From: an uncultured Granulosicoccaceae bacterium
Lineage (GTDB): Bacteria > Pseudomonadota > Gammaproteobacteria > Granulosicoccales > Granulosicoccaceae
Direction of reading: 5' to 3'
DNA: 60,518 bases
Assembly: GCA_937998875.1 (NCBI GenBank)
Contig: CALLBO010000033.1
Coordinates: 1-60,518, forward strand
The notes under the pieces: model-generated
Databases searched by the model: none
The model's input: only the letters and a program-made list of their open reading frames with translations
What the model was told of the DNA's origin: nothing
Position numbers and translations under genes: made by a program
In this document: positions 51,635-60,490 of the stretch, piece after piece
Layout of the letters: every line of letters begins with the position of its first letter
Numbering within the stretch: position 1 is the first letter of the stretch

Positions 51635-54550
51635 ATGAAACTCACAAGAAAAACAAGTTCAGAAGCGAAAGATCATCAAGCTGATGATTCAGGTGCCGGT
51701 CTAAGTGCCAGAAATGGCTTATTCGGTCGGGCCGTTAACCGCCGGACTTTCCTTCGCCACTCCGGGGTAACAGCGGGTGGAGCTGCTTTGGCCACCGTCG
51801 CCGCACCAGCGATGGTTAAGAAAGTTCGCGCTGCGGAAACATCACCAAAAGAAGATGTTGAAACAGAAATAAAATTATCTGTCTGTACGCACTGCTCTGT
51901 AGGGTGCGGTGTGGTGGCAGAAGTTCAGGATGGAGTCTGGACAGGGCAGGAGCCGGACTATGACTCTCCGCTTAATATCGGGGGGCACTGTGCTAAAGGT
52001 GCTTCAGTAAGAGAGCATGGGCACGGTGAAAAACGCGTCAAGTATCCGATGAAACTCACCGACGGCAAATGGAAGAAAGTCAGCTGGGAAGAAGCGATTG
52101 AAGACATCGGTGATCAGATGTTATCAATTCGAGAAGAGTCTGGCCCTGATTCGGTTTACTGGCTGGGTTCTGCAAAATTCAATAACGAACAGTCTTACAT
52201 GTTCCGTAAGTTCGCAGGTATGTGGGGTACTAATAACGTAGACCACCAGGCTCGAATCTGTCACTCCACCACAGTTGCAGGGGTCGCTAACACCTGGGGC
52301 TACGGTGCTATGACTAACTCTTACAATGATATGCATAACTCGAAGGCGATGTTCTTCATCGGCTCGAATGCGGCAGAAGCACATCCGGTTGCCATGCAAC
52401 ATATTTTGCGAGCTAAAGAGAATGGCTCAAAGCTGATCGTTTGTGATCCTCGTTACACGCGTACTGCAGCACACGCAGATCAGTTCTTACGTCTAAGACC
52501 CGGTAGTGACGTTGCATTGATCTGGGGCATGTTGTGGCATGTGTTTGAAAACGGCTGGGAAGATGAAGAGTTCATCAAGCAGCGCGTATACGGCATGGAA
52601 GACATTAGGGCCGAAGTGGCAAAATGGAATCCTGCAGAAGTTGAGCGTGTCTCTGGTGCGCCGGAAGCAGAGGTAAAGCTCGCTGCACAAACTCTGGCTG
52701 AAAACCGACCGGGTACTATTGTCTGGTGTATGGGCGGCACGCAGCACACCATCGGCAACAACAACACTCGTGCTTACTGCGTACTTCAGCTGGCTCTGGG
52801 TAATATGGGTGTATCCGGTGGTGGTGCAAACATCTTCCGCGGTCACGACAACGTTCAGGGTGCAACAGACTTCTGTATTCTGTCTCACTCTCTGCCTGGT
52901 TACTACGGCTTGTCTGCAGGTGCGTGGAAGCATTGGTCATCTGTCTGGGGTGTCGACTACGAGTGGATAAAAACCCGTTTTGATGGTGGCAGCTATGAGA
53001 ATGCCGGTGACAAGGCGGTTAGCCCGATGAACACCAAAGGGATGCCGGTGTCACGCTGGATAGACGGGGTGCTTGAGGACCGCGGTAACATTGCACAGAA
53101 AGACAACATTCGTGCGATGGTGCTTTGGGGTCATGCACCAAACAGTCAGACGCGCGGGCCTGAAATGAAAGAGGCAATGGAAAAGCTCGATCTGATGGTG
53201 ATCATCGATCCTTATCCAACTCACTCGGCTGTACTTCCAGACCGCAAAGACGGCGTTTATATTCTGCCGGCGACTACGCAGTTCGAAACTTATGGTTCAG
53301 TGACAGCATCCAATCGCTCACTACAATGGCGTGAGAAAGTGATAGATCCATTGTTTGAATCTTTGCCTGATCATACGATCATGTACAAGTTCGCCAAGAA
53401 ACTTGGCTTTGCAGACCAGTTTACTGCCAATATTGCAGTCAATGATGACGAACCTTTGATTGAAGATATCACAAGGGAATTCAATACCGGTATGTGGACG
53501 ATTGGCTATACCGGCCAAAGCCCTGAGCGTTTGAAAGCGCACAAGGAACACCGCAGTACTTTTAATACCACTACTTTGCAGGCTGAAGGTGGTCCGCTTG
53601 ATGGTGAGTACTACGGTATGCCATGGCCATGTTGGGGTACACCGGAAATGAAGCACCCCGGTACGCCGCTCCTGTATGACACCAGTAAGTCTGTTGCGGA
53701 GGGTGGCTTGAACTTCCGTGCCCGATTTGGTGTTGAGCGTGACGGTGAAAGTCTGCTGGCAGATGGTTCTTACTCGGTAGGGGCTGAAATCGAAGATGGT
53801 TATCCGGAGTTCACTCACGAGTCACTCAAGTCACTCGGTTGGTGGGATGATCTGACTGACGATGAGAAGGCAGCTGCAGAAGGGAAAAACTGGAAGACTG
53901 ATCGGTCCGGTGGTATCCAGCGTGTTGCGATCAAGCACGGTTGCGCGCCGTTCGGTAACGCCAAGGCCCGTGCCGTGGTCTGGACCTTCCCTGATCCCGT
54001 ACCGGTTCATCGCGAGCCGTTGTACACGAATCGCCGTGACCTGGTGGCTGACTACCCGACTTATGAAGATGTTAAGTCGCATTACCGCTTGCCGGTTAGA
54101 TACAAGTCTATTCAGGAAGAAGATCACTCTGAGGACTTCCCGCTGATACATACCAGTGGACGACTGGTCGAGTACGAAGGTGGTGGTGATGAATCACGAT
54201 CGAACCCATGGCTTGCGGAACTGCAGCAAGACATGTTCGTAGAGATTAATCCGGCGGACGCAAATGACGCTGGTGTTGATGATGAACAGATGGTCTGGGT
54301 GGAAAGTCCGGAAGGCGGTAAGATCAAAGTGAAAGCGATGGTCACACCAAGAGTCGGGCGTGGTGTCGTGTTTACACCGTTCCACTTTGCCGGGCACTTT
54401 GAAGGAGAAGATCTGGAAGGTAAGTATCCGGAAGGTACAGCGCCGTATGTTCGTGGTGAAGCAGCTAACAACGCTTTTACCTACGGCTACGATTCAGTCA
54501 CTCAAATGCAGGAGTCGAAAGTGTCTCTCTGCAAAATTTACTCGGCTTAA
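51635..54550 (+). CDS. fdhA: Formate dehydrogenase catalytic subunit, Cys form
   Basis: 971 residues. It oxidises formate to CO2 at a molybdenum or tungsten bis-MGD centre in the periplasm. A Tat motif NRRTFLRHSG (R36-R37) precedes the signal helix ending near KVRAAET. A 4Fe-4S cluster is held by C84, C87, C91 and C119 (CTHCSVGC; GGHCAKG). The metal ligand is C209 in HQARICHSTTVAG, encoded by TGT, so no selenocysteine is used. The C-terminal MGD-binding domain (PRVGRGVVFTPFHFAGHFEG) is complete. It is encoded between the small Tat protein and fdhB. Confidence 0.96.
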   Translation: MKLTRKTSSEAKDHQADDSGAGLSARNGLFGRAVNRRTFLRHSGVTAGGAALATVAAPAMVKKVRAAETSPKEDVETEIKLSVCTHCSVGCGVVAEVQDGVWTGQEPDYDSPLNIGGHCAKGASVREHGHGEKRVKYPMKLTDGKWKKVSWEEAIEDIGDQMLSIREESGPDSVYWLGSAKFNNEQSYMFRKFAGMWGTNNVDHQARICHSTTVAGVANTWGYGAMTNSYNDMHNSKAMFFIGSNAAEAHPVAMQHILRAKENGSKLIVCDPRYTRTAAHADQFLRLRPGSDVALIWGMLWHVFENGWEDEEFIKQRVYGMEDIRAEVAKWNPAEVERVSGAPEAEVKLAAQTLAENRPGTIVWCMGGTQHTIGNNNTRAYCVLQLALGNMGVSGGGANIFRGHDNVQGATDFCILSHSLPGYYGLSAGAWKHWSSVWGVDYEWIKTRFDGGSYENAGDKAVSPMNTKGMPVSRWIDGVLEDRGNIAQKDNIRAMVLWGHAPNSQTRGPEMKEAMEKLDLMVIIDPYPTHSAVLPDRKDGVYILPATTQFETYGSVTASNRSLQWREKVIDPLFESLPDHTIMYKFAKKLGFADQFTANIAVNDDEPLIEDITREFNTGMWTIGYTGQSPERLKAHKEHRSTFNTTTLQAEGGPLDGEYYGMPWPCWGTPEMKHPGTPLLYDTSKSVAEGGLNFRARFGVERDGESLLADGSYSVGAEIEDGYPEFTHESLKSLGWWDDLTDDEKAAAEGKNWKTDRSGGIQRVAIKHGCAPFGNAKARAVVWTFPDPVPVHREPLYTNRRDLVADYPTYEDVKSHYRLPVRYKSIQEEDHSEDFPLIHTSGRLVEYEGGGDESRSNPWLAELQQDMFVEINPADANDAGVDDEQMVWVESPEGGKIKVKAMVTPRVGRGVVFTPFHFAGHFEGEDLEGKYPEGTAPYVRGEAANNAFTYGYDSVTQMQESKVSLCKIYSA

Positions 54551-54561
54551 GGAGAACAGTC

Positions 54562-55149
54562 ATGGCTAGAATGAAATTTCTTTGTGACGCCGAGCGCTGC
54601 ATCGAGTGTAACGGTTGTGTCACTGCTTGTAAGAACGAGCACGAAGTCCCCTGGGGTGTGAATCGTCGGCGCGTGGTGACCATGGGTGATGGTGAAGTAG
54701 GCTCAGAGAAATCTATCTCTGTGGCCTGCATGCACTGCACAGATGCCCCTTGTCAGGCGGTTTGTCCGGTGGATTGTTTCTACACCACCGATGACGGCAT
54801 TGTGCTGCACGACAAAGACTTGTGTATTGGTTGCGGCTACTGCTTCTATGCTTGTCCGTTCGGTGCACCTCAGTATCCAAAGCAATCTGCTTTCGGTGCG
54901 CGCGGCAAAATGGATAAATGTACTTTTTGTGCCGGTGGTCCTGCGGATGATCTGTCTCAGGCAGAGTACGAAAAGTACGGTCGCAATCGTATCGCTGAAG
55001 GCAAGTTGCCGTTGTGCGCTGAAATGTGTTCCACCAAGGCCCTGATTGCCGGTGACGGTGACAAGGTTGCAGACATCTATCGTGAGCGCATTACCAAGCG
55101 TGGCGGAAGACCTGACAACTGGGGTTGGGATACGGCGTACAAGGGATAG
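54562..55149 (+). CDS. fdhB: Formate dehydrogenase iron-sulfur subunit
   Basis: 195 residues. It carries electrons from FdhA to the cytochrome b subunit. Four cluster motifs are visible: CIECNGCVTAC (from C13), CMHCTDAPCQAVCPVDC, CIGCGYCFYACPFGAPQYP, and CTFCAGG...LPLCAEMCSTKAL. It has no own signal and presumably crosses the membrane bound to FdhA by the Tat route. No C-terminal anchor helix is present. ATG 54562 has AAGGAG upstream and lies 11 nt after fdhA. Confidence 0.95.
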   Translation: MARMKFLCDAERCIECNGCVTACKNEHEVPWGVNRRRVVTMGDGEVGSEKSISVACMHCTDAPCQAVCPVDCFYTTDDGIVLHDKDLCIGCGYCFYACPFGAPQYPKQSAFGARGKMDKCTFCAGGPADDLSQAEYEKYGRNRIAEGKLPLCAEMCSTKALIAGDGDKVADIYRERITKRGGRPDNWGWDTAYKG

Positions 55150-55175
55150 GCTGGTACGTTAGTGTTTGATCAATT

Positions 55176-55198
55176 GCGGCGGTCTATATGGCCGCCGT
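55176..55198 (+). terminator. Hairpin after fdhB, possible attenuator
   Basis: GGCGGTC (55178-55184) pairs with GGCCGCC (55190-55196), including one G-T pair, around TATAT. Downstream is GTTGTTGTTTC, a poor T tract. It may lower expression of the lipoprotein and fdhC relative to fdhAB. Confidence 0.4.
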
Positions 55199-55263
55199 TG
55201 TTGTTTCAACGCTTAACTTACAACTCTTAAGGTCTTAGCCATGTCATATTTGAGAGTAGAAAA

Positions 55264-55479
55264 ATGAAAAATGCAGTACAACTGGTTATCGCGGTAACTG
55301 TAATGTTTTTATTGAGTGGCTGTGATTCGTTAACGGGTTCAGGTGAAGTGGATGAAGCCTCGCTCGATCCTTCTGCCTATCAATATAAGGGTGCGGCTGA
55401 TCCGTTGCTTAGCGTGCCTGCTGCGGACAGGGCTGTTGGTCTTGCTGATCGTTTTGATCAGGTGCAGGGGCGTCAGTAG
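55264..55479 (+). CDS. Small lipoprotein within the fdh operon
   Basis: 71 residues from ATG 55264. A signal sequence (KNAVQLVIAVTVMFLL) ends at the lipobox LSGC, leaving about 50 mature residues with no recognised domain. It lies between fdhB and fdhC on the same strand, so it may be an accessory of the periplasmic complex. No function is known. Confidence 0.75.
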   Translation: MKNAVQLVIAVTVMFLLSGCDSLTGSGEVDEASLDPSAYQYKGAADPLLSVPAADRAVGLADRFDQVQGRQ

Positions 55480-55566
55480 TCTTAAAAATGATTAACGCCT
55501 TGCTGTGATCCGTGTCTATGGCGAACGCATGAAGGCAACAGTACTAAGAAATCGGGGGAATAACTC

Positions 55567-56697
55567 ATGAAAGTAAAAGATCTACCCAAAACTCATCCGC
55601 TACGTATAAAGAGACGCAAGCGTATTGCTGTCTGGACTTTTGCCTTTATCATGTTGGGCTCTCTGCTGGCTCCGTTTAGTGGATTCCTGTTAACCGGACA
55701 GCCTATCGGAAGTGCTGTGGCCCAGGAGCAAAAGACTGACTCTAATCCACGTGCAGACATGTGGCGTTCGGTCAAAGGTGGTGTTGCCGGTTACAGCGCT
55801 ATTAAGGGGCCGGAAACCGGAGTGTTGAATCAAAGTGCAGGTGTAGACTGGGCGAACTTTCGCCGAGGCCCGATTGTAAAATACGCGCCGTGGGCGATAG
55901 CCGGCATGCTTCTGTTAATTCTGCTGTATCACCTGATGCATGGAAAAAATAAACTCATGCATCGCCCGTCAGGTGTACTCGTAAAGCGATGGTCCTGGTT
56001 TGAACGACTGGTGCACTGGACAACGGCGATTTCTTTTATTGCACTTGCTATCACGGGAATGAGTATGTTGCTTGGTCGAACGCTCTTGTTACCCCTGTTT
56101 GGCGGGCTGGAAGGTGGTAAAGCAGCCTACGCTGCGTGGGCGCAGTTTTCGATCCAGCTGCACAACGTCATGGGACCTGTGTTAAGCGTTGGTGTTGTGC
56201 TGATGATAGTGATGTGGATCTGGCACAACTTTCCTTCCAAGGGTGACTGGGGCTGGATAAAGTCGGGTGGTGGCATCATCGGTAATAAACACCCAAGCGC
56301 TGGTCGCATGAATTTTGGTGAAAAAGTCTGGTTCTGGATAATTGCCACCTTTGGTATGGCGGTAGTTATTAGCGGGTTGGTGATGGTTGCACCCAGCTTT
56401 CCTTCCTTGCAGGCGATGCTTCCAGTCACAATTACGCGTGCGATGATGCAAGACGCTAACGTCTGGCACGTGGTTGCAGGAATAATCTGGATGACAGTGG
56501 CTATCGGCCATATCTATATCGGTACTGCCGGTACAGAGGGTGCATTTCAGGGCATGGCTACAGGATACGTTTCAGCAGAATGGGCTGAGCAACACCACAA
56601 TCTCTGGTTTGATAAAATCAGAAGACAGGGTCGTGTATCTCGACGTCCTGATCGCTATGCACGAGGGCATGGTGCAATAAGGCAGCGCTCTTTGTAG
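55567..56697 (+). CDS. fdhC: Formate dehydrogenase cytochrome b subunit
   Basis: 376 residues. It anchors FdhAB and passes electrons to quinone through b haems. An N-terminal hydrophobic segment at about 20-45 precedes a periplasmic-type stretch. The cytochrome b561-like core begins at about 105 with four helices. Likely haem His include those in FERLVHWTTAISF, IQLHNVMGP, NVWHVVAGIIWM and AIGHIYIG. GTEGAFQGMATGYVSAEWAE is the usual family ending. The N-terminal extension before residue 100 is longer than in FdnI but common in this subtype. It closes the operon before a terminator. Confidence 0.93.
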   Translation: MKVKDLPKTHPLRIKRRKRIAVWTFAFIMLGSLLAPFSGFLLTGQPIGSAVAQEQKTDSNPRADMWRSVKGGVAGYSAIKGPETGVLNQSAGVDWANFRRGPIVKYAPWAIAGMLLLILLYHLMHGKNKLMHRPSGVLVKRWSWFERLVHWTTAISFIALAITGMSMLLGRTLLLPLFGGLEGGKAAYAAWAQFSIQLHNVMGPVLSVGVVLMIVMWIWHNFPSKGDWGWIKSGGGIIGNKHPSAGRMNFGEKVWFWIIATFGMAVVISGLVMVAPSFPSLQAMLPVTITRAMMQDANVWHVVAGIIWMTVAIGHIYIGTAGTEGAFQGMATGYVSAEWAEQHHNLWFDKIRRQGRVSRRPDRYARGHGAIRQRSL

Positions 56698-56722
56698 TTT
56701 TGGGCTGTTTGTGAGCAACATC

Positions 56723-56749
56723 AAGGCGGACATTGTCCGCCTTTTCTAT
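56723..56749 (+). terminator. Terminator of the fdh operon
   Basis: AAGGCGGAC (56723-56731) pairs with GTCCGCCTT (56735-56743) around ATT, followed by TT and a pyrimidine-rich stretch. It lies 25 nt after the fdhC stop. Confidence 0.85.
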
Positions 56750-56797
56750 TACAGCGTTGTTCCTAATACTAGTTATGCGTGTGAGTGACAGATAGTA

Positions 56798-57361
56798 ATG
56801 CCGGGTGAACATAACAATAAAACCTTTCCAGCTTCCGTTATTGAGATGATGTCAGCCGGTGGTTCTACTGTGACGTGCCTGCCTGTCAAACTTGACGAAG
56901 ACGATAGCTGGCAGTCGGCGGTTTTCTTCAGACTGGGTGGGCACGAATCGCAGGCTGATATAAATCTATTGAGTCATCAGCAATCAGCCTTGAGTGTTGG
57001 AATTGAGACCGATTTAATCGAGCACGCCAATGCCACTGTTGTCATGCTGCGATTGCAATTGTTTACCCGGCCTGACGATCCACTCGTTGGTGAGGTATTA
57101 ATCACACCGGGTGGTGCGGAAACGCATTATGAGATACTGACACTGCTTAGTGCTCAGCAAACCCTGACTTGGTTTTTATCCGATCAGGAGTTTCAGATTA
57201 TTCATCAGCAGCGTCAGCCATTGAGTGATGATTGGCGTCAGGAGTTTCTTGATCTGCGTGATGAAGCGTTCAAGCGCGATACTTTGCTCAGACTATCCGG
57301 CAATTACAGTGCGCAGACAGCGTTCGCAGAAGTGGTGTCTCATTACGCGTTACGTAGTTGA
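56798..57361 (+). CDS. Protein of unknown function downstream of fdh
   Basis: 187 residues. No family is recognised. It has no signal or membrane segment. The sequence is a mix of strands (TVVMLRLQLFTRPDDPLVGE; LTWFLSDQEFQIIHQQ) with a helical C-terminus, and no cysteine or metal motif of note. It follows the fdh terminator by about 50 nt and precedes the ankyrin gene by 25 nt, so those two may form their own small unit. Confidence 0.65.
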   Translation: MPGEHNNKTFPASVIEMMSAGGSTVTCLPVKLDEDDSWQSAVFFRLGGHESQADINLLSHQQSALSVGIETDLIEHANATVVMLRLQLFTRPDDPLVGEVLITPGGAETHYEILTLLSAQQTLTWFLSDQEFQIIHQQRQPLSDDWRQEFLDLRDEAFKRDTLLRLSGNYSAQTAFAEVVSHYALRS

Positions 57362-57386
57362 TTGAACTGCTGCCAAGAGTATTTAA

Positions 57387-58178
57387 GTGCGCATTTTTGC
57401 ATCCATTTCGTTGATAGTGCTTTGCCTTTCCAACACGCATGCTGAAGCGGCGTGTAACCCGATTCCACAGTTAAGTGTTGCTTTGACGCAAGATGAAGTG
57501 TTGGTCGCTGAGTCTGAATGGAAGCGTGCCATAGATCAGGACAAAGCCGAAGACATTAGGCGACTGTTGTCCAGCGTCGATGTGAAAATCACCAACGACA
57601 AAGGCAAAACAGCGCTGATGGCGGCGGTGAAAATCGGTGATCAATGTTTGATGGAAGAGCTCCTGCGGCGTGGATTGAAAATGTCTGACCGAGGTTACAC
57701 CGGTGGTACTGCGTTAATGTATGCAGTACTTGGCAATCAAGTGGAGATGATTGATCAGGTGCTGGCTTATAAGCCCGACCTGAATGCCCAAAGTACCAAC
57801 GGTTGGACGGCTGTCATGATTGCTGCTGCCAAGGGTTTTGAGTCTGCGATGAGTATGTTAAAAGAGGCGGGTGCAGATGTGAATCTTGCTGATGTCTACG
57901 GGTGGACACCATTGATGCGCGCACTCGATAACAGGCATAGCGCTGTTGTTGGATATATGTTGTCATTGCCTGAGGTCGATCTGAATTATCTCAATGAAAA
58001 CGGTTCGTCTGCGTTGCACATTGCAGCGCAGACGGGTAATGCTTCGGCCGTATCCCGACTAATGCAGCGCGGTGCCGACACTGAAGTTAGAGACAAGAAT
58101 GGTTATTCGGCTGCCGATGTCGCAACCCAATACAACTACCTCATCGTGGCGGAGCAGATTCTGCAGGGTTCAGATTGA
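57387..58178 (+). CDS. Exported ankyrin-repeat protein
   Basis: 263 residues from GTG 57387. A signal peptide ends near NTHAEA (about residue 22). Five or six ankyrin repeats follow from about 65. Examples are DKGKTALMAAVKIGDQCLME, GYTGGTALMYAVLGNQVEMI, TNGWTAVMIAAAKGFESAMS, YGWTPLMRALDNRHSAVV and NGSSALHIAAQTGNASAVSR. Such periplasmic ankyrin proteins can protect catalase-like enzymes or other partners, but no partner is evident here. A second exported ankyrin-like gene is at 15069. Confidence 0.88.
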   Translation: MRIFASISLIVLCLSNTHAEAACNPIPQLSVALTQDEVLVAESEWKRAIDQDKAEDIRRLLSSVDVKITNDKGKTALMAAVKIGDQCLMEELLRRGLKMSDRGYTGGTALMYAVLGNQVEMIDQVLAYKPDLNAQSTNGWTAVMIAAAKGFESAMSMLKEAGADVNLADVYGWTPLMRALDNRHSAVVGYMLSLPEVDLNYLNENGSSALHIAAQTGNASAVSRLMQRGADTEVRDKNGYSAADVATQYNYLIVAEQILQGSD

Positions 58179-58218
58179 TATCGGCTGAGGTGGTTTGATT
58201 GTACGGGTTGAGAGTTGG

Positions 58219-58617
58219 CTACAAATCCACAAGGCTGTTATACGGATGGGTTTGAAGTTCCTCGAGTCGAGTGCTTAGATCACCAACATGGATTTCAAGC
58301 TTATGGGCGTCTGGATCCAGTAGATAGAACGACTTTCCTTCACTGGTGTTTTCTTTCCACTGTACTACTCCTCTTGACACCAGGCGCGTCGTAAACGCTT
58401 CATAGTCTGCAGGTGATACAGAAAATGCGATATGGGTGTAGTCTTCTTTCGAGCACGGGATATCGTATGAAAGGCAAAGCCATAGTTCTCCGATGCTAAG
58501 ATAGGCTCCGTTGTTCCACATGACGTGTCCGGTAAAGCCGAGCGTGTCGATATAGAAGTCCAGTGATCTCTGAAGATCACTGACGGCGAGCGTAATATGA
58601 TTGATTCCGGTGATCAT
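58219..58617 (-). CDS. fosA: FosA-type fosfomycin glutathione transferase
   Basis: 132 residues. It adds glutathione to the epoxide of fosfomycin using Mn and K ions. The metal ligands correspond to H7 (GINHITLAVSDL), H62 (DYTHIAFSV) and E108 (HKLEIHVGDL). The substrate and potassium region SEGKSFYLLDPDAHKLEIH closely matches FosA, as does GAYLSIGELWLCLSYD. T9, W46, K88, S92 and R117 fall where FosA has contact residues. A chromosomal, intrinsic-type copy is likely, as no mobile element adjoins it. Confidence 0.92.
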   Translation of the reverse strand: MITGINHITLAVSDLQRSLDFYIDTLGFTGHVMWNNGAYLSIGELWLCLSYDIPCSKEDYTHIAFSVSPADYEAFTTRLVSRGVVQWKENTSEGKSFYLLDPDAHKLEIHVGDLSTRLEELQTHPYNSLVDL

Positions 58618-58686
58618 ACGAGTGTGATCATTAGGCTTTCCTCACGCGCGTGTGATTTACAAAAATAAAGGTGGAATCTAGAACAA

Positions 58687-59391
58687 TCAGCACTTTATTG
58701 TCTGCCGTGTGTAATCAGACAATTTGACCACGGATACAGTTTTTGTAGAGAGCGTTTTTGGGTCACTTATTTTGTGCTCCATGGAAGCGCGAAATCCGAA
58801 TTTATCAAAGAAGCGGTCGTACATATCGGCACCGTAGCTGCCCATGGCCTGTATTTGACCGTTGGCGTCATCGTATTGCAATTCGATCGCTGCCAACGGG
58901 TGCGGTGCCGGGCCACCAAGTACTTTCGCCCCCTGTGACGGGTCGTAAACACTTCGTTCAGAGCAGCATGATATCAACCCGGCTTGCTCCACTGATTTGC
59001 CTTTATCCTGACTGTAGTAGCTTATCGGATCGTGACGATAATTGATGAAGGAGATCTCTTTAGCAGGGTGGCTCATCTTGTGACTACAAATGGCAGAGTA
59101 GGCGACGATTGATTGGGTTGGACCGACGCCTCCGTGCCACTCAGAGTCGGCACTGGTGGTTATTGCCTTTCCTGTATCTATCAGCAAACAAGGAGTAGTA
59201 ACAAAAGGATAAAAGAACAGGTAGGGTTCGCCAACCACTATCTCATCTGCCCTCAGTGCGCCTGAAGAGTCACTTTGGAGCAGACAAGGTTGATAACTCA
59301 CCTTTGTGGTTTCAGCCATTAGCATGGCTGGTTGTGACCCTGCCGCTATGACTATCGACGTGCATACCCGGGTAAAGTCTCTGCGTTTCAT
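58687..59391 (-). CDS. Tat-exported Rieske-like protein with altered ligands
   Basis: 234 residues from ATG 59391, chosen because AGGAG lies just upstream; the longer frame to 59481 lacks a site. The N-terminus MKRRDFTRVCTSIVIAAGSQ is Tat-like. The first Rieske box is AICSHKMSHP (C-x-H). The second reads SCCSERSVYDPSQGAKVLGG followed by PAPHPLAAI, and aligns with C-P-C-H-G-S. Its last His position is therefore Glu, although neighbouring features of a Rieske fold are kept. It may bind a 2Fe-2S cluster with unusual ligands or have lost it. Confidence 0.7.
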   Translation of the reverse strand: MKRRDFTRVCTSIVIAAGSQPAMLMAETTKVSYQPCLLQSDSSGALRADEIVVGEPYLFFYPFVTTPCLLIDTGKAITTSADSEWHGGVGPTQSIVAYSAICSHKMSHPAKEISFINYRHDPISYYSQDKGKSVEQAGLISCCSERSVYDPSQGAKVLGGPAPHPLAAIELQYDDANGQIQAMGSYGADMYDRFFDKFGFRASMEHKISDPKTLSTKTVSVVKLSDYTRQTIKC

Positions 59392-59651
59392 AATGCTCCT
59401 GTACTGCAACAAAGTGTTTGCGGATATTTTGTTCAGTGAATGTTCGGTTGCGTCGGGTTTATATAGTGCTGCCCGGCACATCTGGATAACTAATCAGCAA
59501 TGTACGGTAAAAAACTGTTACCCGATGTTGTGTCTCTGAAGAGAAAATATCACTCTTCGACTTGCGTTACGAATGCTGTTTGTTTGTAGTGCGCATTCAA
59601 ATTTCCATCCCGTTAAGACCAAACATTAAAAACAACTATAAGGCCGAATTA

Positions 59652-60464
59652 ATGAATAAAAATCTCACCTTCTTTTCTGCACTCGCTGGCTGTGCTTTGT
59701 TGACGAGCGGACCGGTAATGGCTCAGGCCGACTTGCTTGACGGTTGGTCGGGCAGTGCCAGCATTGGTGCGTTGATAACATCCGGCAATAGCGATACTTC
59801 TAATATAAACGGTTCTGCCAGTGTGTCAAAGCAGATTGACGTGTGGCGCCATACGGCGTTTGGCAGCACCTACAGTGCCGAAAATAATGATGTTGAGTCT
59901 GCCAACCGGTTTGACTTAGGCTACAAGGTAGCCCGTGAGTTTAACGACACCATGTATGGTTTCGGCCGGCTTAGATATGATTCGGATGACTACGGCAACA
60001 TCGATGGCCGGTTTACCGGTACGGTTGGTGTTGGCAAGCGGCTGATTGACGACGGGAAGATGTACTTAAGCGGCGAGATTGGTATTGGTGCCCATAAGAC
60101 CGAGTTTCTCGTCGCTCCGGATGAGGTTGGTACAACCGTGGGCGAGACGGATCCCGTTACCGGTGAGACAATTGTGACGGTAGCTACTGACGATGTAGAT
60201 GGGTTGGAGTCAGACGGTGCGCTGATTTACGCTGGTCTCGAGTACAGCAACATTTTAAGCGAGACTCTTACATTTAACTCTACCTTGAACGTTGAGGCTG
60301 CAGAAGCCAACACGTTAGTGGTTTGGGATAACAGTCTTAATGTTTCATTGTCTGATCGGATATCGTTGTCTCTTGGCCTGCTCACACGGACTAACTCGGA
60401 CATTGGTGATGAGTTTGAAGCCACCGATACGGCAACGCGTATCAACATTGTGTATGGAATATAA
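59652..60464 (+). CDS. DUF481 (YdiY-like) outer-membrane protein
   Basis: 270 residues from ATG 59652, with AAGG upstream; the longer frame to 59562 is not supported. A signal peptide ends near PVMAQA (about residue 25). The mature part is a run of amphipathic strands (GWSGSASIGALITSGNSDTS, NINGSASVSKQIDVWRHTAF, and on to RINIVYGI). The pattern GNSDTSNINGS is diagnostic for DUF481, known as salt-induced outer-membrane proteins. It is probably a small beta-barrel. A clear terminator follows. Confidence 0.9.
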   Translation: MNKNLTFFSALAGCALLTSGPVMAQADLLDGWSGSASIGALITSGNSDTSNINGSASVSKQIDVWRHTAFGSTYSAENNDVESANRFDLGYKVAREFNDTMYGFGRLRYDSDDYGNIDGRFTGTVGVGKRLIDDGKMYLSGEIGIGAHKTEFLVAPDEVGTTVGETDPVTGETIVTVATDDVDGLESDGALIYAGLEYSNILSETLTFNSTLNVEAAEANTLVVWDNSLNVSLSDRISLSLGLLTRTNSDIGDEFEATDTATRINIVYGI

Positions 60465-60490
60465 TCCATAAGGTTTTGTAGTGTCATGTT

